Assembly (NCBI GenBank): GCA_001910725.1
Contig: MJGA01000020.1
Location: 496,001-560,000, forward strand
Length of the DNA stretch: 64,000 nt
Source of the DNA: Phanerodontia chrysosporium
Lineage: Eukaryota; Basidiomycota; Agaricomycetes; Polyporales; Phanerochaetaceae
Reading direction: 5' to 3'
In this document: piece by piece, positions 1-12,559 of the stretch
Layout: each line of letters opens with the position of its first letter
How positions within the stretch are numbered: position 1 is the first letter of the stretch
Made by a program: the position numbers and the translations under genes
Notes under the pieces: model-generated
Seen by the model: the letters and a program-made list of their open reading frames with translations, nothing else
The model's database searches: none
Told to the model about the DNA's origin: nothing

Positions 1-216
1 TCTGAGACATGGAGAAGAGGGAGCTCGGCCCACTATCGGGAATATGTCGTACAAGTACGGTGATGGGGGGTATGCCAGACAAGAAATGAACCGAATAAAC
101 AACCAGCGAGGAGAGGATAGAGCGTACAAGGGGGAAAAACTGATTTGCGTTCGTCGCGGCGGCCGTGTGCGTATGCAGCAGATGCACTTCCCGGCCGCCG
201 GGTTTCCACCTCGTCA
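1..216. other. Left edge, no gene seen
   Basis: This is the presumed 3' flank of the minus-strand gene that ends at 217. The long plus-strand reading frames that start here run antisense to that gene and have no recognisable domain. Confidence 0.4.
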
Positions 217-2085
217 TCAGCCGCGTATGCGCCAGCCGTCGCCCTGCCTCTTCACGCGGCCCACGCCGCCGAAGCCCTCGCGCACGACGAGCCACAGCGC
301 CGTGCAGCACACCGCGTCCTTGATCTCCTCCGCGCTCAGCAATACCGCGCTCACCGGCGCCTGCTCTCCGGGCGAGCTGCCTCCGCTGCCGTTCAGCCGC
401 CCTGCATGTGGGTTCGCGCCTGTGCCTGCGGGGCCCGCACTCGACCCTGGCCGCGCTTTCTCCTTGAAGAAGCTCCCCGCGCTCGCCGCCATCTTGCCCA
501 CGCCACCCGCGATCCCTGCCTGCGTCGGCGTCGCAGACACCACGTCCGCCGCCGGCCGCGCGACGCCCTGCGGCGTGATCACCCGCTTCACCGCCTCCAC
601 CCGCACGCTCTGCTGCCCGTGCGGCCCCACGCGCGACGAGAGCACGATGTCCGGCAGCGGGAACGGGATCTTGAGCAGCGACACGACCTTTGGGTGGTGC
701 GGCGCCGGCACGACCGCCGCGACCTTCACGCGCACGTCGCCCGCGTCGCCCATGGCGTCTGCCCCGCGCGCGTGCTGCAGCCGCCGCACGACCAGGTGGC
801 ACGTCCACGGCGTCTCCGAGTCCTCCGGGTCGCTGTCGCCGTCGTCCTCGTCGTGGCTGCTGTACCGCCGGCGCGACGTCGAGCTCTCGTGCGACGCCGT
901 CGTGCTGCTCCGTATGCTCTCCCGCGCGGGCGACCGCGAGCGCTCGAGCGACCTGCGTGCCATCGGTGGCGGCGGCGGCGACGCCAGAGGTTGTTCCTGC
1001 GAGTCCGTGCTGCGATGTTTCCGGGCCAGGGACGAGACTGATGGCGTGTTTGAGCGGCCGCCGCCCTCGCGGTTGTCGCTTGACAGCGGCCGCCGATTCC
1101 GCCTGCCTTGCGGCGCGCGCGTCCAGTCGAAACGCACCTCGAGTAACACCTCCAGGGGCGCAGGCAGACCCTCTGGCGGCCCTTTCAACCAACGCTGCAC
1201 CGGCCAAGCGTATGTCGTAGGTCGGAGTTTCTGCTTTCCTGAACCTTGTCCGGGCGAGGGGGATCGCACGGACGGCTGGATGCCGAGGATGGTGTTGTGT
1301 GTCGCAGACGACGGAGCGTCCGGGAACGTGTGAGAGGACGCGGAAAGCGGCGGGTTCAGCAGCAGCGAGGAGCGCTTCGACGAGCTCTTGGGCGTGCTCT
1401 CGAGCTGCGGAAGAGCGGAGCGGGGTGCCTGCGCAGTCGATGAAGCGTCTTTGCGTTTGAAAACCTTGCCGAACAGCTTGCGGGCACCGCTTGGCGAGCG
1501 CTCCTGAGCGGGGGGCGAGGGGTTCGGTGCGGCGGGCGGCGGGGAAGGTTCGCGGGTCGTGTCCGAGTTCAGCGACAACGACGACGTGGGTGTATGCGGT
1601 CCCTCGGCGGACAGAAGCGGTCCGTACGTCCCTGACGTCCGCGACGTGTCCTCGTACGTGAGACCTCCGCACAGCTCTACCGGCTCCAACATCGCCAATC
1701 CTATCACCTCCAAGCCCCGCTTCATGAACCGCGCGATCTTCGCGTCGGTGCCAGCATCGACGATCACGTTTGTCATGACATTGTGTGCTTGCAAGTTGTA
1801 GAGGGGTATTATCATGCGGCGTCCACTGGAGCTGGTCGTGGAGGTGGACGAGGATACGGTGGAGAAGGATGTTACGGAAGAGTACGCGGACACATCTGAG
1901 CGATTCGAGTTCTTGCGTACTAATGACCCGTCCGAGGACTCTTCACTGGATCGCCTGGCTACTGCTGGTGCGCGTCCTGTTGGTGGCACAAGCTGGACCT
2001 GGAGGTTCAGCGGGTGGTTTGACTTGGATGGTGGGGGCCTAACGACGATGAAGGACTGCAGGTTGGGGTCGTCTCGCCAGGTCAA
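217..2085 (-). CDS. Conserved basidiomycete protein of unknown function, largely disordered
   Basis: This is one uninterrupted reading frame of 622 residues starting with MTWRDDPNLQ. It has long Ser/Pro/Arg-rich stretches (about residues 45-90, 150-280 and 340-420) between more ordered blocks. One ordered block is near residues 90-145, rich in hydrophobic residues with Asp/Gly turns (IIPLYNLQAH, NVIVDAGTDAK). Others are near 290-320 (YAWPVQRWLKG) and 415-480, the last ending SLLKIPFPLPDIVL. No signal peptide, membrane segment or catalytic motif is visible. Alternation of conserved blocks with low-complexity linkers fits a regulatory or scaffold protein. The first Met is chosen because the frame just upstream is not continuous with it; an upstream reading frame at 2039-2359 is in another phase. 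I do not recognise the family. Confidence 0.75.
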   Translation of the reverse strand: MTWRDDPNLQSFIVVRPPPSKSNHPLNLQVQLVPPTGRAPAVARRSSEESSDGSLVRKNSNRSDVSAYSSVTSFSTVSSSTSTTSSSGRRMIIPLYNLQAHNVMTNVIVDAGTDAKIARFMKRGLEVIGLAMLEPVELCGGLTYEDTSRTSGTYGPLLSAEGPHTPTSSLSLNSDTTREPSPPPAAPNPSPPAQERSPSGARKLFGKVFKRKDASSTAQAPRSALPQLESTPKSSSKRSSLLLNPPLSASSHTFPDAPSSATHNTILGIQPSVRSPSPGQGSGKQKLRPTTYAWPVQRWLKGPPEGLPAPLEVLLEVRFDWTRAPQGRRNRRPLSSDNREGGGRSNTPSVSSLARKHRSTDSQEQPLASPPPPPMARRSLERSRSPARESIRSSTTASHESSTSRRRYSSHDEDDGDSDPEDSETPWTCHLVVRRLQHARGADAMGDAGDVRVKVAAVVPAPHHPKVVSLLKIPFPLPDIVLSSRVGPHGQQSVRVEAVKRVITPQGVARPAADVVSATPTQAGIAGGVGKMAASAGSFFKEKARPGSSAGPAGTGANPHAGRLNGSGGSSPGEQAPVSAVLLSAEEIKDAVCCTALWLVVREGFGGVGRVKRQGDGWRIRG

Positions 2086-2359
2086 GGGGGTATGGGAACA
2101 ACACTCGCACCTCGTGTGTCCTCTCCTTCTTCTTCTTCAGCATCTCCTGCTGCTCTACTGCCATGACAGGCTGAGGCGCGGATATGATGTCTGTCGTCGG
2201 TCTCGGTGAAGACTTATCCTGTGCGTTACTCTGCAAGGATGGTGGTAAGAAGGACGAAAGAGACGAAAACATGGCTCGGTCTGAGGGGGAAGATATGAAC
2301 GGGACGAGGTGTTTGAATTCGTCGACCGTAAATGGTCGGTGTACAGTGCATACTCCCAA

Positions 2360-4145
2360 ATCAGTTATTTCCTCGCCATAAATTATTCACTAAGCACCGC
2401 TGACATCACCCGGCCGCCACCGGCCTCCGGCCCTCATCCTCCTCATTGATCTCCGGTTCTCCGCCAACCCGACACCGGTGCCGTCGCTGCAGATAACCTG
2501 CTCGCCGTCGTGCACGACGAGCAACAGTCTGCGGAAAATGTAGGATAAAAAGGATCCCCAGGAACCTCCCCGATTCGTCGCCCGCACGCACGAGTTTCAC
2601 GGCGCCGGGCGAGCCTGAGCGCACCCATCCGTGAAACAAGCCCGCCAAGTCTCGACCTCCTGAGAGTACAGTATCGAAAATGGTGCCAGCAGCGCGCACC
2701 TGCTGACGTGCATCCACTCCGTAGCTGACACACGACCACTCCGAATTCACGTCCGTGTGCCGTCCGACCGCCGGCGGTGATCATCGCACGACGACACTCG
2801 TAGGAGGCACGTAAACACGATCTGTGCTGCCACTGGGTCCAGCCGTGTACCCGGGTATGCCATGCCTGTGATTGCGCTGGCAGGCCCCGCGTTCGGTGCA
2901 ACGGCCACGGCAGGGTCTGGGCAGCCAAAGTCTATATTTGCATCATGATTAGCTTAACCAGCGCATAGCGGTTTACTCTGTGCACCCCTCCAGCACTTCA
3001 TTATGCAAGCGACAACAGTCGATGCTGCGCTATATCCGCCTGCTGACAGTCAGAAGACCCTTATATTGGAAGAATGTAGGAGAAATAGCATCCCACCCTC
3101 TGCTATGCGCGCAGTACGTGGCTTAGCACACAACCTTCATTAATAGAGGAATCTATCACTCAGCTCTCCGAACAACGACGACCGTCGTTGCCTCATATGA
3201 GCATGCACCGCTCTGAACATAGAAGCAGGGAGGTGGCAGACTTCCTGACATGCTATGCACCAGCTATGCTCGCCACAGCTCCTATGTGCGTGGAGGATGC
3301 CACGAAGGCCCTGCCGTAACCGGGTCACCGACCGGCCGCGTTCCGACGGGCGATCACACGCGTATAATGACCCGCGCACCCGAGATGTATTAGACCTCTT
3401 GCATTTCCCCCGCCAACCCTAGAGGGAACGTCGAATAAATTGTTAGAGCTTTGCTCGGGATCTCGTGAAGGCTGTGTCATCACACTTACGTGAAAACGCC
3501 TCTTACGCCGACGTCCTTCGTGCCGAGTGCAGTCGCGGATAATCAGACTGCGTGAGCAAGGCGTATGGCAGGTTCTGGGCTTGGCAGCGGCCACAGGCCG
3601 CCAAATATCGGAATAGACGTGCATGGCTGGCACAGCACACCCGAGGACTGAGAGTAGGGGTAACCCAGACAATGATACGAGTGATTATGATTGAAGCTGC
3701 GGTCCTAGGGCGGAACGATACATGGGCGGGCATCAACTGCGCACAGCATGAATATGCTGCGCAAGGGGCGTGCGGCCGTAGTATGGCAGGTGGGGGTGGC
3801 AGCGCGCAGCGCATCGCGCATCGATAACCATCACAAGAGAGATGGTGTCTCTCGACGGGAATGCGCGGCGACATTCGCCGTGAAGCTGCGGTGGGAGCCC
3901 GCGACAGCGTGCACATATTTCGTGGGAAGGATGTGAACCACCGCCACTGCTGCTGGGAACCGAAGACCGATGAATAGGAGGACACGATGAGTGGCGGAAT
4001 GCCCTGGAACGCAACCCTCGAGCGATTCGTGATGTCATGATCAGCTGCATCTCTGTTCCTGGGCGACTTCCCTAAGCGCAAGGTGCAGATGGAACGACAG
4101 ATTAGCATCGGCTGCGCGACACCCGGAGATCGCTGGCCAGCCCTC
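2360..4145. other. Intergenic, nothing convincing
   Basis: Reading frames up to 256 codons occur on both strands, but none carries a domain, membrane segment or splice pattern I can support. The 3' untranslated region of the XPF gene probably lies at the right end. Confidence 0.4.
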
Positions 4146-7100
4146 CTATTTCCTCGCAGGAGCCTTGCGTTCGCCGCGGTGAATGAAGTCGTAGCAAGTT
4201 TTGCCTGGTTCAACGCCGAGGATATCTTGAATCTGCCCAAGAGAAAGTTCGCAGAACTCGCGCATGCTCCCAACTTTGCTCATGATGTGCCGCGCGCCCT
4301 GCGCAGTCACGCCTGGGAGGGTGCGTAGAAGTTCCTCGGCTGCATGATTCGTTCCGGGTCCGCTCTCTCCGTCCTCTTCGGCGCCGACAGCGATTGCCTT
4401 CGCCGGATCCGGCTCAAAATTGTGCTGCTTCAGGTCGCTGAAAATGGCGGCCGTCGCGTACGGAGACGAAGACCAGATAATGCGCACGCGCGGGAAGGTG
4501 AGAGTGAGCAGTACAAGTTTGGCTTGAATGTTGTAAGTCGACATCGCGGTGTTCTCCATCGCAGAAGGCTTCTTTTTCTGATATTTATTCGATGGCTTTG
4601 CGTAAGACTTGATTTCCTGCACTGCCTGGGAGATGGTGAGAAACAGAAATGGACGTTAAACATGAACAGGAACGTACCTCCAGAGAGAACGATTTATTCT
4701 CCTCCCACTCTATGAGGAGGATCGGATGCTTGTAATGTGCCGACATCATCTCGCACTGGGTATATCTGCGCGAGGCACTTAGCAATAAACTGACGTAATG
4801 GAGAAACACCATCTTACAGTCGCCCGCTATTGAAACTCGACACTAAATCTGGTATACTCTTGCGTTCCACGCACATATCGGGTGTCAATACGTAGTCGCC
4901 TACTGTGAGCGTTGCCGGAACGACCAAGATACCAGCGTTATGCAGCAGCGACGGGAGCGAGGACCGGAATTCGCGCAAGTCGACGATTACCTACAGCATA
5001 GCGAATGAGTGAAAGCCTATGGCAACCACAGGTACCACGTACCCTAGGGGGCTCCGCCGTCACATCCTTGCGGCCACCCGCAATGCGTGAGCTGATGGTC
5101 CGAATGAGATTGTCGCCGCTATCCGCAGGTCGTCGCTCTTCCATAATGGGCATAAGCATAGACTGCCCCAACGTTAATGCTAGCGTGGTATCAATGCAAC
5201 GGAGCAAACTCACGCCTCGTTCTTTAATTAGACGCTCGAAGGCGTCCTTCTCTCGGCGGACGTCGGTAAGGTATTTGGCTTCCTCGCAGCTGTTGTTGTA
5301 CAACAGAAGGTAAACGCGCACGCCCAGCCCCGGAGTGCTTTTCTTGTAGACCTAGAATACGAACGACCTCAGCAGCGTGTTCGCATACACGCGTAGGGAC
5401 CACCGACCTCGAGACGCCGCGTAAACTCCAGATTCGGCTCATACATGATCACGTAGCGGGGCTGTATTTCAGAGAGAATTGTATCGTCGCTGTCGTCCGA
5501 GTAGGCGCGGACGATGACAATCTGTTCCGGTGCCAGCATGCCGTACTCCGTGTCGAAATCGCCGTCGAGTGTGAGCAACGCCGTGGGGTCGGGCATGTCA
5601 AACATGATGTCCGGAAGCGCGCTGTCAAGTGAGTGAGCTAGACGACAGCGCGGATCCGCAAGAGTGTACATACGCAATGATGGCTTCGTCCTGCTGGTCA
5701 ATCGCGGAAAGCAGTATCTCGGCCGCGCCCGTACCCCGAGTTGATGCCACAGCAGGCGCCCCTCCTCGTATCCGTCTCCGACTGGCGATCCGTGCCTCCC
5801 GTTCTCTGTCCTTCCGTTTCAATGCCTCGCTGATATCGCTGTTACTGCCGCTGGCAATTGAATTCGATGTCCCGTTGGCAGTCGACGCCGACTTCCTTTG
5901 CATGGCTTTTTTCATGGCTTGCCGCGCCAGGTAGGCACGCATCTTGTTTTCCATGAGCTTCCGGCCCTGCGCACCTGGCTCAGCGTCGGGGTCGAGCTGG
6001 TCCAAAAATTCGCGCAGAAGCTGGACAGAGCGAATAGACGAAGTCATGATAAGTACGGTGTTCGCACCAGGGTCGCCTGCTCGCCCCGGTTAGCTATCGA
6101 TAATGGATCGACGAACACCCTGAACCTACGGGACGTAAGCTTGGTTTCCCGACGCATCATTTCCTCCTCGATTTCCTGGAGGGCAGCGGCGACAAGACTC
6201 CACTTCGGCAGCTCTTCTAATACAGGCTGAACGCCTTCAGGCCATTCGCGCCGTTTTGCATTTGTCGTACCACTGCCTTCTAGCTCTCGTATGGCCTCCC
6301 ATTCATCCTCGTTCTCGTCTGCGACTTGCTGCAAAGGCGGGGGTGCTTTGACTTTCTGGTCGACGGTATAGCACCTGCGCTTTGCATATTGGAAGATAGC
6401 ATTGGCCGCCTCCGTCATCATCCACGGCGACTGATTGTGCTTCGCGTTACCTGCGTCGTTGGTCGTGTTCGCTTCAATCAAACTGTCTAGGTATTGCTGA
6501 AAGGAGAATGCATCCTCTGTGAGTAATAGACTGCTAAAGTCAGACGAAGGACACGACGATGGAGCGGTAGACATACACCAGGAGCCGCCGAAGGGTGGAT
6601 AAGTCGCTGACTAGCTGCTTCGTTCTGGGTCCAACCTTATGCCACACAGAGTCCAGCTGTCTTCTGACAATGACATCGAACGACTTGAAATATGCGTTCT
6701 CGACTTTCAAATCATCGAGGTCAAGCTGTGGAACTTGTGGGTATAGGAGAAGCCTGATATATGATCAGATACGTACCTGCGTATTCGACCGTTTGAGTTC
6801 GGATAGAGTGGTGCTCATACACTGTACAATGGCGACATGTATCTCCGACATATACTGAGTCATATCCACAGAGAGCTGCAGGACAGTCCGGTCCTTCCCA
6901 AGTGCCTCGGACACCTCTTGATGGAACCTAGGGTATACGTGAACAGTACGAAGTTGCAGTTCTTTCATGATGACTCTCAACGGCGACAAGCCACTAGTAA
7001 TGTGTTCAGGTTGGTCTGTGAACGCTTTCAGGAAGCCTGTCTTATTCTTTTCGCGGTAGAGACGTGCTATGAATGCCTCGGGCGAAGTGGGATTCACCCT

Positions 7101-7582
7101 GCGTCGACATCAGCCACTACACCGAGGCCATGCGCTGGCACTCACCGCTCAGCATGTAATAGTATGATCCCTGTAATCAAATGGGTAGGAATATCCGCAG
7201 TCAACATGTCCACGATGAAAATCTGGGACGTGACTGAGATGAGCCCGCCCTTTTTGTACAGGTCCTGCCTATTTGTCGTCAGCAAGACCGCATACAGCGA
7301 CTATTGATTCACGCACCTGTCCCTTCTGCTCGTTTCAAAGTCTACAAGCCGAAGACCGGGCTTCCTGCATCCCAATACTCCAAGCTCTTCGCCGATCGCC
7401 GAGGCCTCTTCTGGCGACGCGTTCACGAGAATTATGAGGTTTTGCGGCGAATCATAGATCTGCAAGAGCTTGCACAGAAGCCGCCTGAGGCCCAGTCCGC
7501 GCGCTATGAGCACGAGTTCGCTGGTGGACGGGTCGTGTATCTTTTCCAAGATGGACTTGTGGAACGAGAGCAGCGTAGACAT
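4146..7582 (-). CDS. XPF: DNA repair structure-specific endonuclease XPF/Rad1
   Basis: This is the catalytic subunit of the XPF-ERCC1 (Rad1-Rad10) 3'-flap endonuclease used in nucleotide excision repair and crosslink or recombination repair in the nucleus. About ten exons are separated by short introns. The start [10 protein letters not shown] aligns with the beginning of the inactive helicase-like domain ([14 protein letters not shown]). Next come the [17 protein letters not shown] and [20 protein letters not shown] blocks. The nuclease core at about 4830-4995 reads [16 protein letters not shown], then GDYVL and the catalytic VERKSIPD (GDXnERKX3D signature intact), followed by [12 protein letters not shown]. 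The C-terminus has the helix-hairpin-helix pair used for ERCC1 binding ([16 protein letters not shown]). Exon 1 (7317-7582) joins in phase to 7146-7268. An intron joins KLTS to [13 protein letters not shown] near 6050-6130. No key residue is missing and the gene looks intact. Confidence 0.95.
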
Positions 7583-8310
7583 CGTGACAAACAAGACTCC
7601 TGTGATAGGTTCAAGCCCGAGATGATTGTGTTGGGACTTCAATGCATTAAACAGCTGTCGTTGAATCACAAGGCATGTGGATAGGCCTTGCCGAGGAGGA
7701 AGATGTTTAGTGGTCTCTCGGGAACATGAGCGCGAGAGGCAAGACGCGGGGTTGGAGAAGCGCCCAACCGGTACTGACTTCTGCTAAGCGAAAGACTTCG
7801 CGGCACTGTACCACAACCTAGTCTTCGTTGCTTTGCTAAATAATCATAGATGTTGCGACATCCAGATCTGTACACAAAAAAGCCTCCGGAATACTACGGG
7901 ATATGGGGAATACAAGTGCAAATATTATTCTGGAATCGTCGCAGCTGAACAATTCTAGCTTTCAGAGCCGATGTGCTGGCTGTATGCGGGGGCACGGTAA
8001 GCGGGGAACATGATGCGACATAGCACGTGCAGCACGTGTAGCGTATCTGAACATGCAGTACTCCAGTGTAGCACGTCCGCGCTCACGGCAGCGGCGAGAC
8101 CTGTGCATGCCGGAGACCTGGGATAGGCGGCCCAAGCGCTCCCTGCGCTGCCAGTGGTCGTACGCAGCGCCGCTCGGCTGGCAACCGCTCGCAGGCTTTC
8201 TGTGGTACCGCGTTAGCCTGGCAGCTCGCGCACAAAGCTGTCGGTGGGTACCACTACGGTGAACGGCGTGAAGGTGACAGGGCGTCGTGGACGCCTGTGC
8301 CGGATGTTTG
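7583..8310. other. Intergenic between XPF and an F-box-like gene
   Basis: This holds the XPF upstream region and the downstream flank of the minus-strand gene that follows. No coding feature could be supported. Confidence 0.4.
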
Positions 8311-8974
8311 TCAGCCATATAGCGAATTTGTGGCGGGTCTCTGGCATTTCGGTCGGATCGGTGTGCGACGGTGCCGTGCAGCGACGCTGTAGAACGAATT
8401 TTGAAAGTGTTTCAATTCCCTAGAAATCTGACGATATACCACTTGAACGTGCTCTTCCTCTCTGAAGACATATCTTTGAATACTTACTTTCCTGAGCGCA
8501 TAAGACCTTGGCGCGGTGTATCGTCGGCATGATCACTTTCAGTAAGTGAGCAGTCGGAGATGTACACTGTGACATGCTGGACTGCCGACTCGCGAGCATC
8601 CGATAGGACCGTCCAGTCGAGGTCCGTAGCGATCTCAACGTCGTCTGCGGCTGGAAGATACAAGGCGAGAGGCACTGTGGACGGCATGTCTCCGTTTGGT
8701 GCAGAGATGGCAGCCATGGCTGCTGCGCTGGGGTGGCGCCGAGCTCCAGGTCTAGGAAGCGTATGTGGCGGGCGACGCACGGGTCGACTGAGAGCGACCT
8801 ATCTAGGTCTTGTCTGCATCGTAGTCTGAGCCGACGGATGAAAGGAAAGCGCGATGTGATCTCCCAGCGCTTGCATATCAGCTTGCAGTGCGATAGAGCG
8901 TGTCTTCGCTCCACGTATGACGGGATTGGAGGGTTAAAACAGTACATAGCTGCGATGGTTTCGATGATTGTCAT
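8311..8974 (-). pseudogene. F-box-like protein gene, frame broken near 8760
   Basis: The first block, 8974 down to about 8760, resembles an F-box (HLPMTIIETIA, then ALSHCKLICKRWEITSRF) followed by a leucine-rich start (FPFIRRLRLRCRQDL, CVARHIRFLDLELG). The sequence then continues coherently only in the next frame, at about 8760-8488 (ALYLPAADDVEIATDLDW, QHVTVYISDCSL), up to a GTAAGT donor at 8487. A C-terminal exon ending at 8311 (KHFQNSFYSVAARH) is possible after a roughly 68 nt intron. One missing G (CTCGG to CTCGGG) would join the two blocks. The in-frame sequence upstream of 8974 (SSLAAHLP) looks coding, so the true start may be in an unseen upstream exon. F-box proteins bring substrates to SCF ubiquitin ligases; here the family call is weak. 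It may be intact but mis-assembled. Confidence 0.4.
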
Positions 8975-9010
8975 GGGAAGGTGGGCAGCAAGGCTTGAAG
9001 CGCGGTTAGC

Positions 9011-10181
9011 CTAGGGTCGCTCTGAGGTTAGATGTGCGTGGTATGGAAACGGGTCTGGACACGCACCGATTGGGGACTCATTGTGGCGCGACGTGAGAAT
9101 ACAACGGCATGCCACGGAGGACTCCTACTCTGGATTATGGAGCATGCTAGTTGCCGATCACGTTTTCTGCACGGCCTTCATACACGAGGCAACCACTCGT
9201 ACCCGCCCGGGAAAAGCGCCCTACTCAACCATAGAAGTGGACATCCCCATGAGAGCGCACGTTCTGCATACGCTAGTAGGTGACAGCGTCTTAGAAGAGA
9301 ACGATGCCACACACTGAATACAATATACCGTGAGCCCAAGGTGCGACGTTACTTTGAAGACGGCCTGCCGTGCATAGTATCGAGATTGTCGTGACGATCA
9401 CAGCGATGAGATCTTCAAGTCGCGTGTCCAGGGATCGTCCACTGTGACAGGATTTGCGTTGTGCTGTCCTTTGTTATCACAGAGTTCATTGCTACGGCCC
9501 CGTGCCCTTCCTGAGAACGGTTTAGTACAGCGAGGCGTGCGAGAGCGTGTTAGAGGCGGAACGCACTGAGGATGGAAGTTTTGGCTCTGTTACGGCACAA
9601 ATGCCTCATCTTGGACAGGCTGTCGTGACTCATGAGAGCTCGCTTGAGGCAACACTCCATGACAACTGCCAGCGGAAGACCCCGTACATGGCAAGCGACT
9701 TACACGTGATAGGCTCTCCCGATCGGCGAAGTCGACGAGAAGACCCCGAAAGCATTGGCCCTCCAAGACCGAGTCTAGGCCCCAACGCGGTGGTTTCCAG
9801 GTGAAACCAGCCCAATAGGAACTTCACGCACTAGCAGCATGCGGATTGTTGTCAGGGGATGCGTTCCGCGGGGACTCACTTGGGGTGGGCGCAAATGACC
9901 GTCTTCCATAACAGCTAGTTGACGGATCAAGCGCCAGCCTCGATGGCCATCAGCGTTGTGGCGTCAAGCGCCGTTGGACCGAGTCTCGCTCGATACCGCG
10001 GCAGCCGGAGCGGTTTCATGTCGGGACCAGGGATAAGCCTTGGCGACCGCGAGGTATATCGTGAGCATGTAACTGACGCAGCCACGGCAGGCGCGGGATG
10101 GTCGCTCGGAGAGCGGTCCCGAGGAAGGAAAACGAGGGAGCGGCGAATGGTCGGACGGCGGTGGGCGCGACATCGAACGCG
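9011..10181. other. Intergenic, no gene supported
   Basis: Only short unsupported reading frames occur on either strand. No repeat or mobile-element signature was noticed. Confidence 0.4.
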
Positions 10182-10189
10182 TGACGTCA
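10182..10189. promoter_or_regulatory. CRE/ATF-type palindrome TGACGTCA
   Basis: A perfect 8-bp palindrome lies about 210 bp upstream of the start at 10399. It is the consensus site of CREB/ATF bZIP factors, including fungal Atf1/Sko1. The same palindrome occurs upstream of the CsbD gene (15017-15024). Function is inferred from sequence only. Confidence 0.5.
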
Positions 10190-10398
10190 CGCAGTTGTGA
10201 TGGACGGCCACGTGGGGGCCCGATTCTCGCTTCGGTCGCTTGGACGGGCTTCGCCATCGACTTCGCGGCGCGGCTTAGCGTGTCTGATAAAATTGCGCGA
10301 GGAGCGAGAAGCACGCCCCTAGACGCTGCCCGTCCCATATATCTCCCCACGCTCGCCATGCCCTCCTTCGCCGCTCACCTCGCCGCCAGTCCCGGCCC

Positions 10399-11108
10399 AT
10401 GATCCCGTCCATGATCGACCCGGGCACGCCCACCGACTTTGGCCCCCTTCACGCGCCCACCGCCGACTACGAGCAGCCGTCCCAGGGCCACGATCGCACC
10501 GTCAGGGTGCGTGCTGCTCTGACTCGACCCGGAAAGCGATGCTGACCTCGTGTTCAGGTTATCCTCGAAGTCATCTTCATTTCCACCGCCGTCTTTGCCC
10601 TCATCATGGGTCTCCTCCTGCGGTAGGCCCTTTTAGGACCTCTCGCACGTCCCGAGACACTCACACCCTGCGCAGCCTCATGTGCCTCCGCCGCGACCAC
10701 CGCCCGCTGACCGACTTCCTCAACCCACTTCCCCCGCCGCCCGGGCACATGCGGCACGACCGCGAGGCGTCGCCGCATCCCTCCCACGGGACGACCCACA
10801 GCGAGCAGATGCGCCAGACGATCTTCCTGCCGACGCTCCCCCTCACCGCGCCACAGCATCCCCCCGCAGCATATATCGTCCCCGGTGCGCCTGCGCTGTC
10901 TCTTCTGGACCCCGAGGCGCATCCGCACCCGCGCGCGTGGCGCGACCGCACACGCAAGCGCGATCCGCTGCCCGTCTACGACCTCGGCGCACCGCCAAAA
11001 TACGAGGACGCGCTGCTGCACAGCCCGAGCTCGAGCGAGGCATCGTCGAGCAGCCGGCCGCATGGCGGCTCGCCGCACCCGGGCCTGCGGCGAAGCGTCA
11101 GCATGTAG
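10399..11108 (+). CDS. Small one-TM protein with LPxY/PPxY tail (family member A)
   Basis: Three exons (10399-10506, 10558-10622, 10676-11108) join in phase into 201 residues. Exon 1 encodes a polar N-terminus. Exon 2 is almost exactly one membrane segment (VILEVIFISTAVFALIMGLL), and exon 3 opens with a basic stop-transfer patch (MCLRRDHR). The cytosolic tail is Pro/His-rich and carries LPVYDLGAPPKYEDALL, a paired LPxY and PPxY motif, before a Ser-rich end. PPxY motifs bind WW domains, for example in Rsp5/Nedd4 ligases, so an adaptor role at a membrane is possible but unproven. No signal peptide is seen. The start at 10399 is chosen because the upstream ATG at 10359 is out of frame. Similar exon and motif layout occurs in the genes at 15363, 18555 and 19803. 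Confidence 0.8.
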
Positions 11109-12559
11109 TGGGGGCTGGGCGGGAACTTGCCTGGGCGAAGCATGGGACGTTGGGAGAGGGCACACAGTTCCCATAGTTGGTGCGCCTCGTCGACCTGTTG
11201 TCTTCCTCCATTCGTCGTGTGACCGTCTTCCTTTGCAGGTGGTGAAACCCGATACCCGGCAGGAGGAATGCTATACCCGCGTTGTGCAAACACACGCTTT
11301 CGTTCTTTCTGCTCTGCGGGGCAGAGCCAGGCCGATTTCGGGCGCCTATACCGACACTGGGCGCGTGCGTACAGCAAAGCGCGGAGTCACCCCCGCGGCG
11401 CAGCTCATGCTTCCCCGATACCTGTCTCCGCGCGAAGCCCATCGGTGCGTAGCTCAGGCTGGCCTTTGCGGCCTTACTAGAAGCGTCTTCTAGCCCTCAT
11501 GGTCACGGACACTCATAGCCGACACCGTAGCAGACGCATATAGCGGACCTTTGGCAATGCTAGGGAGTTCTGCCCAGCCCTTCTGTCGCGCGGATGGACG
11601 GCGCATCCTTCTGGGGCTGCTCCCTGGCGCGGACAATAGGAAGGTTTCTTCGCGCCTTCGGCGTGACCGTGACGACGGTATTCGCGCAAAGCTGGTTAGC
11701 ATGGCTGGTCACCATGGCGGGCGTACGCAGGGCCAGGGTCGGTAGATGCTAAAATGCTCCGCGTAGCTCTTAGTACAGTTGGACCAAGCTAGAGTATCCA
11801 CAGCACATTGTAGTAGACCGTCGTGCTATCTTATCATCCCGCGAGCCGTGATCGGATCTGATCTAGGGGCGGGACGACCGAGACACTGACAGCAGCAGCC
11901 CGCGCAAGCCCCACACGTTCGGCCATCTCTGCTCTGCATCTTTACGTCCTCACTTACCGCCGTGCTGAAAGCATCCTGCACGAGTCTGTGGATACCCATG
12001 CAATCTGCCCAAGCACCGCCTTGCACCCTCACTCTCAGGCGCTCCTCCTGAGCCTCTCGCGCGGCCTCTAGCCATTCTCGCAAGCTCGAGAAGACGATCC
12101 ATGCAGCGCCCCGACTGGCCTCCTCGTGACCTTTGCGTTCGTCCTGCACGCAGGAAGGACGGCCCCAGCGGCCTAAACGAACGACCGGGAGGACGAAAAT
12201 AACCACCTGGGAACGCATGATGGGCGATGACCTCAACGGGTGCACTCCCCGCAGTCGCCTCGAGGCTGCGCCGTCGCACATAAAACCTTGCCCACCGCCT
12301 TCCACTCCCCGGACTGACCGATTCCTCCTTCGTATACCCCCATCTCCTCTACCCCGACCACCGCTCACGACCGCACGAACGGCGACGACCAGGCACCGGG
12401 ACTAGACGCTGCCGATCGACGAGGGACACTAGATTTTAGCGGCAAAGTCCGAGTATATCAGGCCGACTGCGTGCGTGCTCTTCTCTTTCTCACCTGTTGT
12501 TCTCTTTCGCCCCAGGCGACCTCACACTCGTTTATCTTGCCGCAGACTCTACGAACAAG
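11109..12559. other. Intergenic, no gene supported
   Basis: A 180-codon minus-strand frame at 11826-12368 is Arg/Gly-rich with no domain and is treated as chance in GC-rich DNA. The right end should hold the promoter of the GH16 gene. Confidence 0.4.

Noticed and set aside
44..1333. Long plus-strand reading frame (429 codons) at the left end
   Set aside because: It is antisense to the minus-strand gene at 217-2085, which has conserved-looking blocks. The plus frame is Arg/Pro/Cys-rich, as expected from the reverse reading of GC-rich codons.
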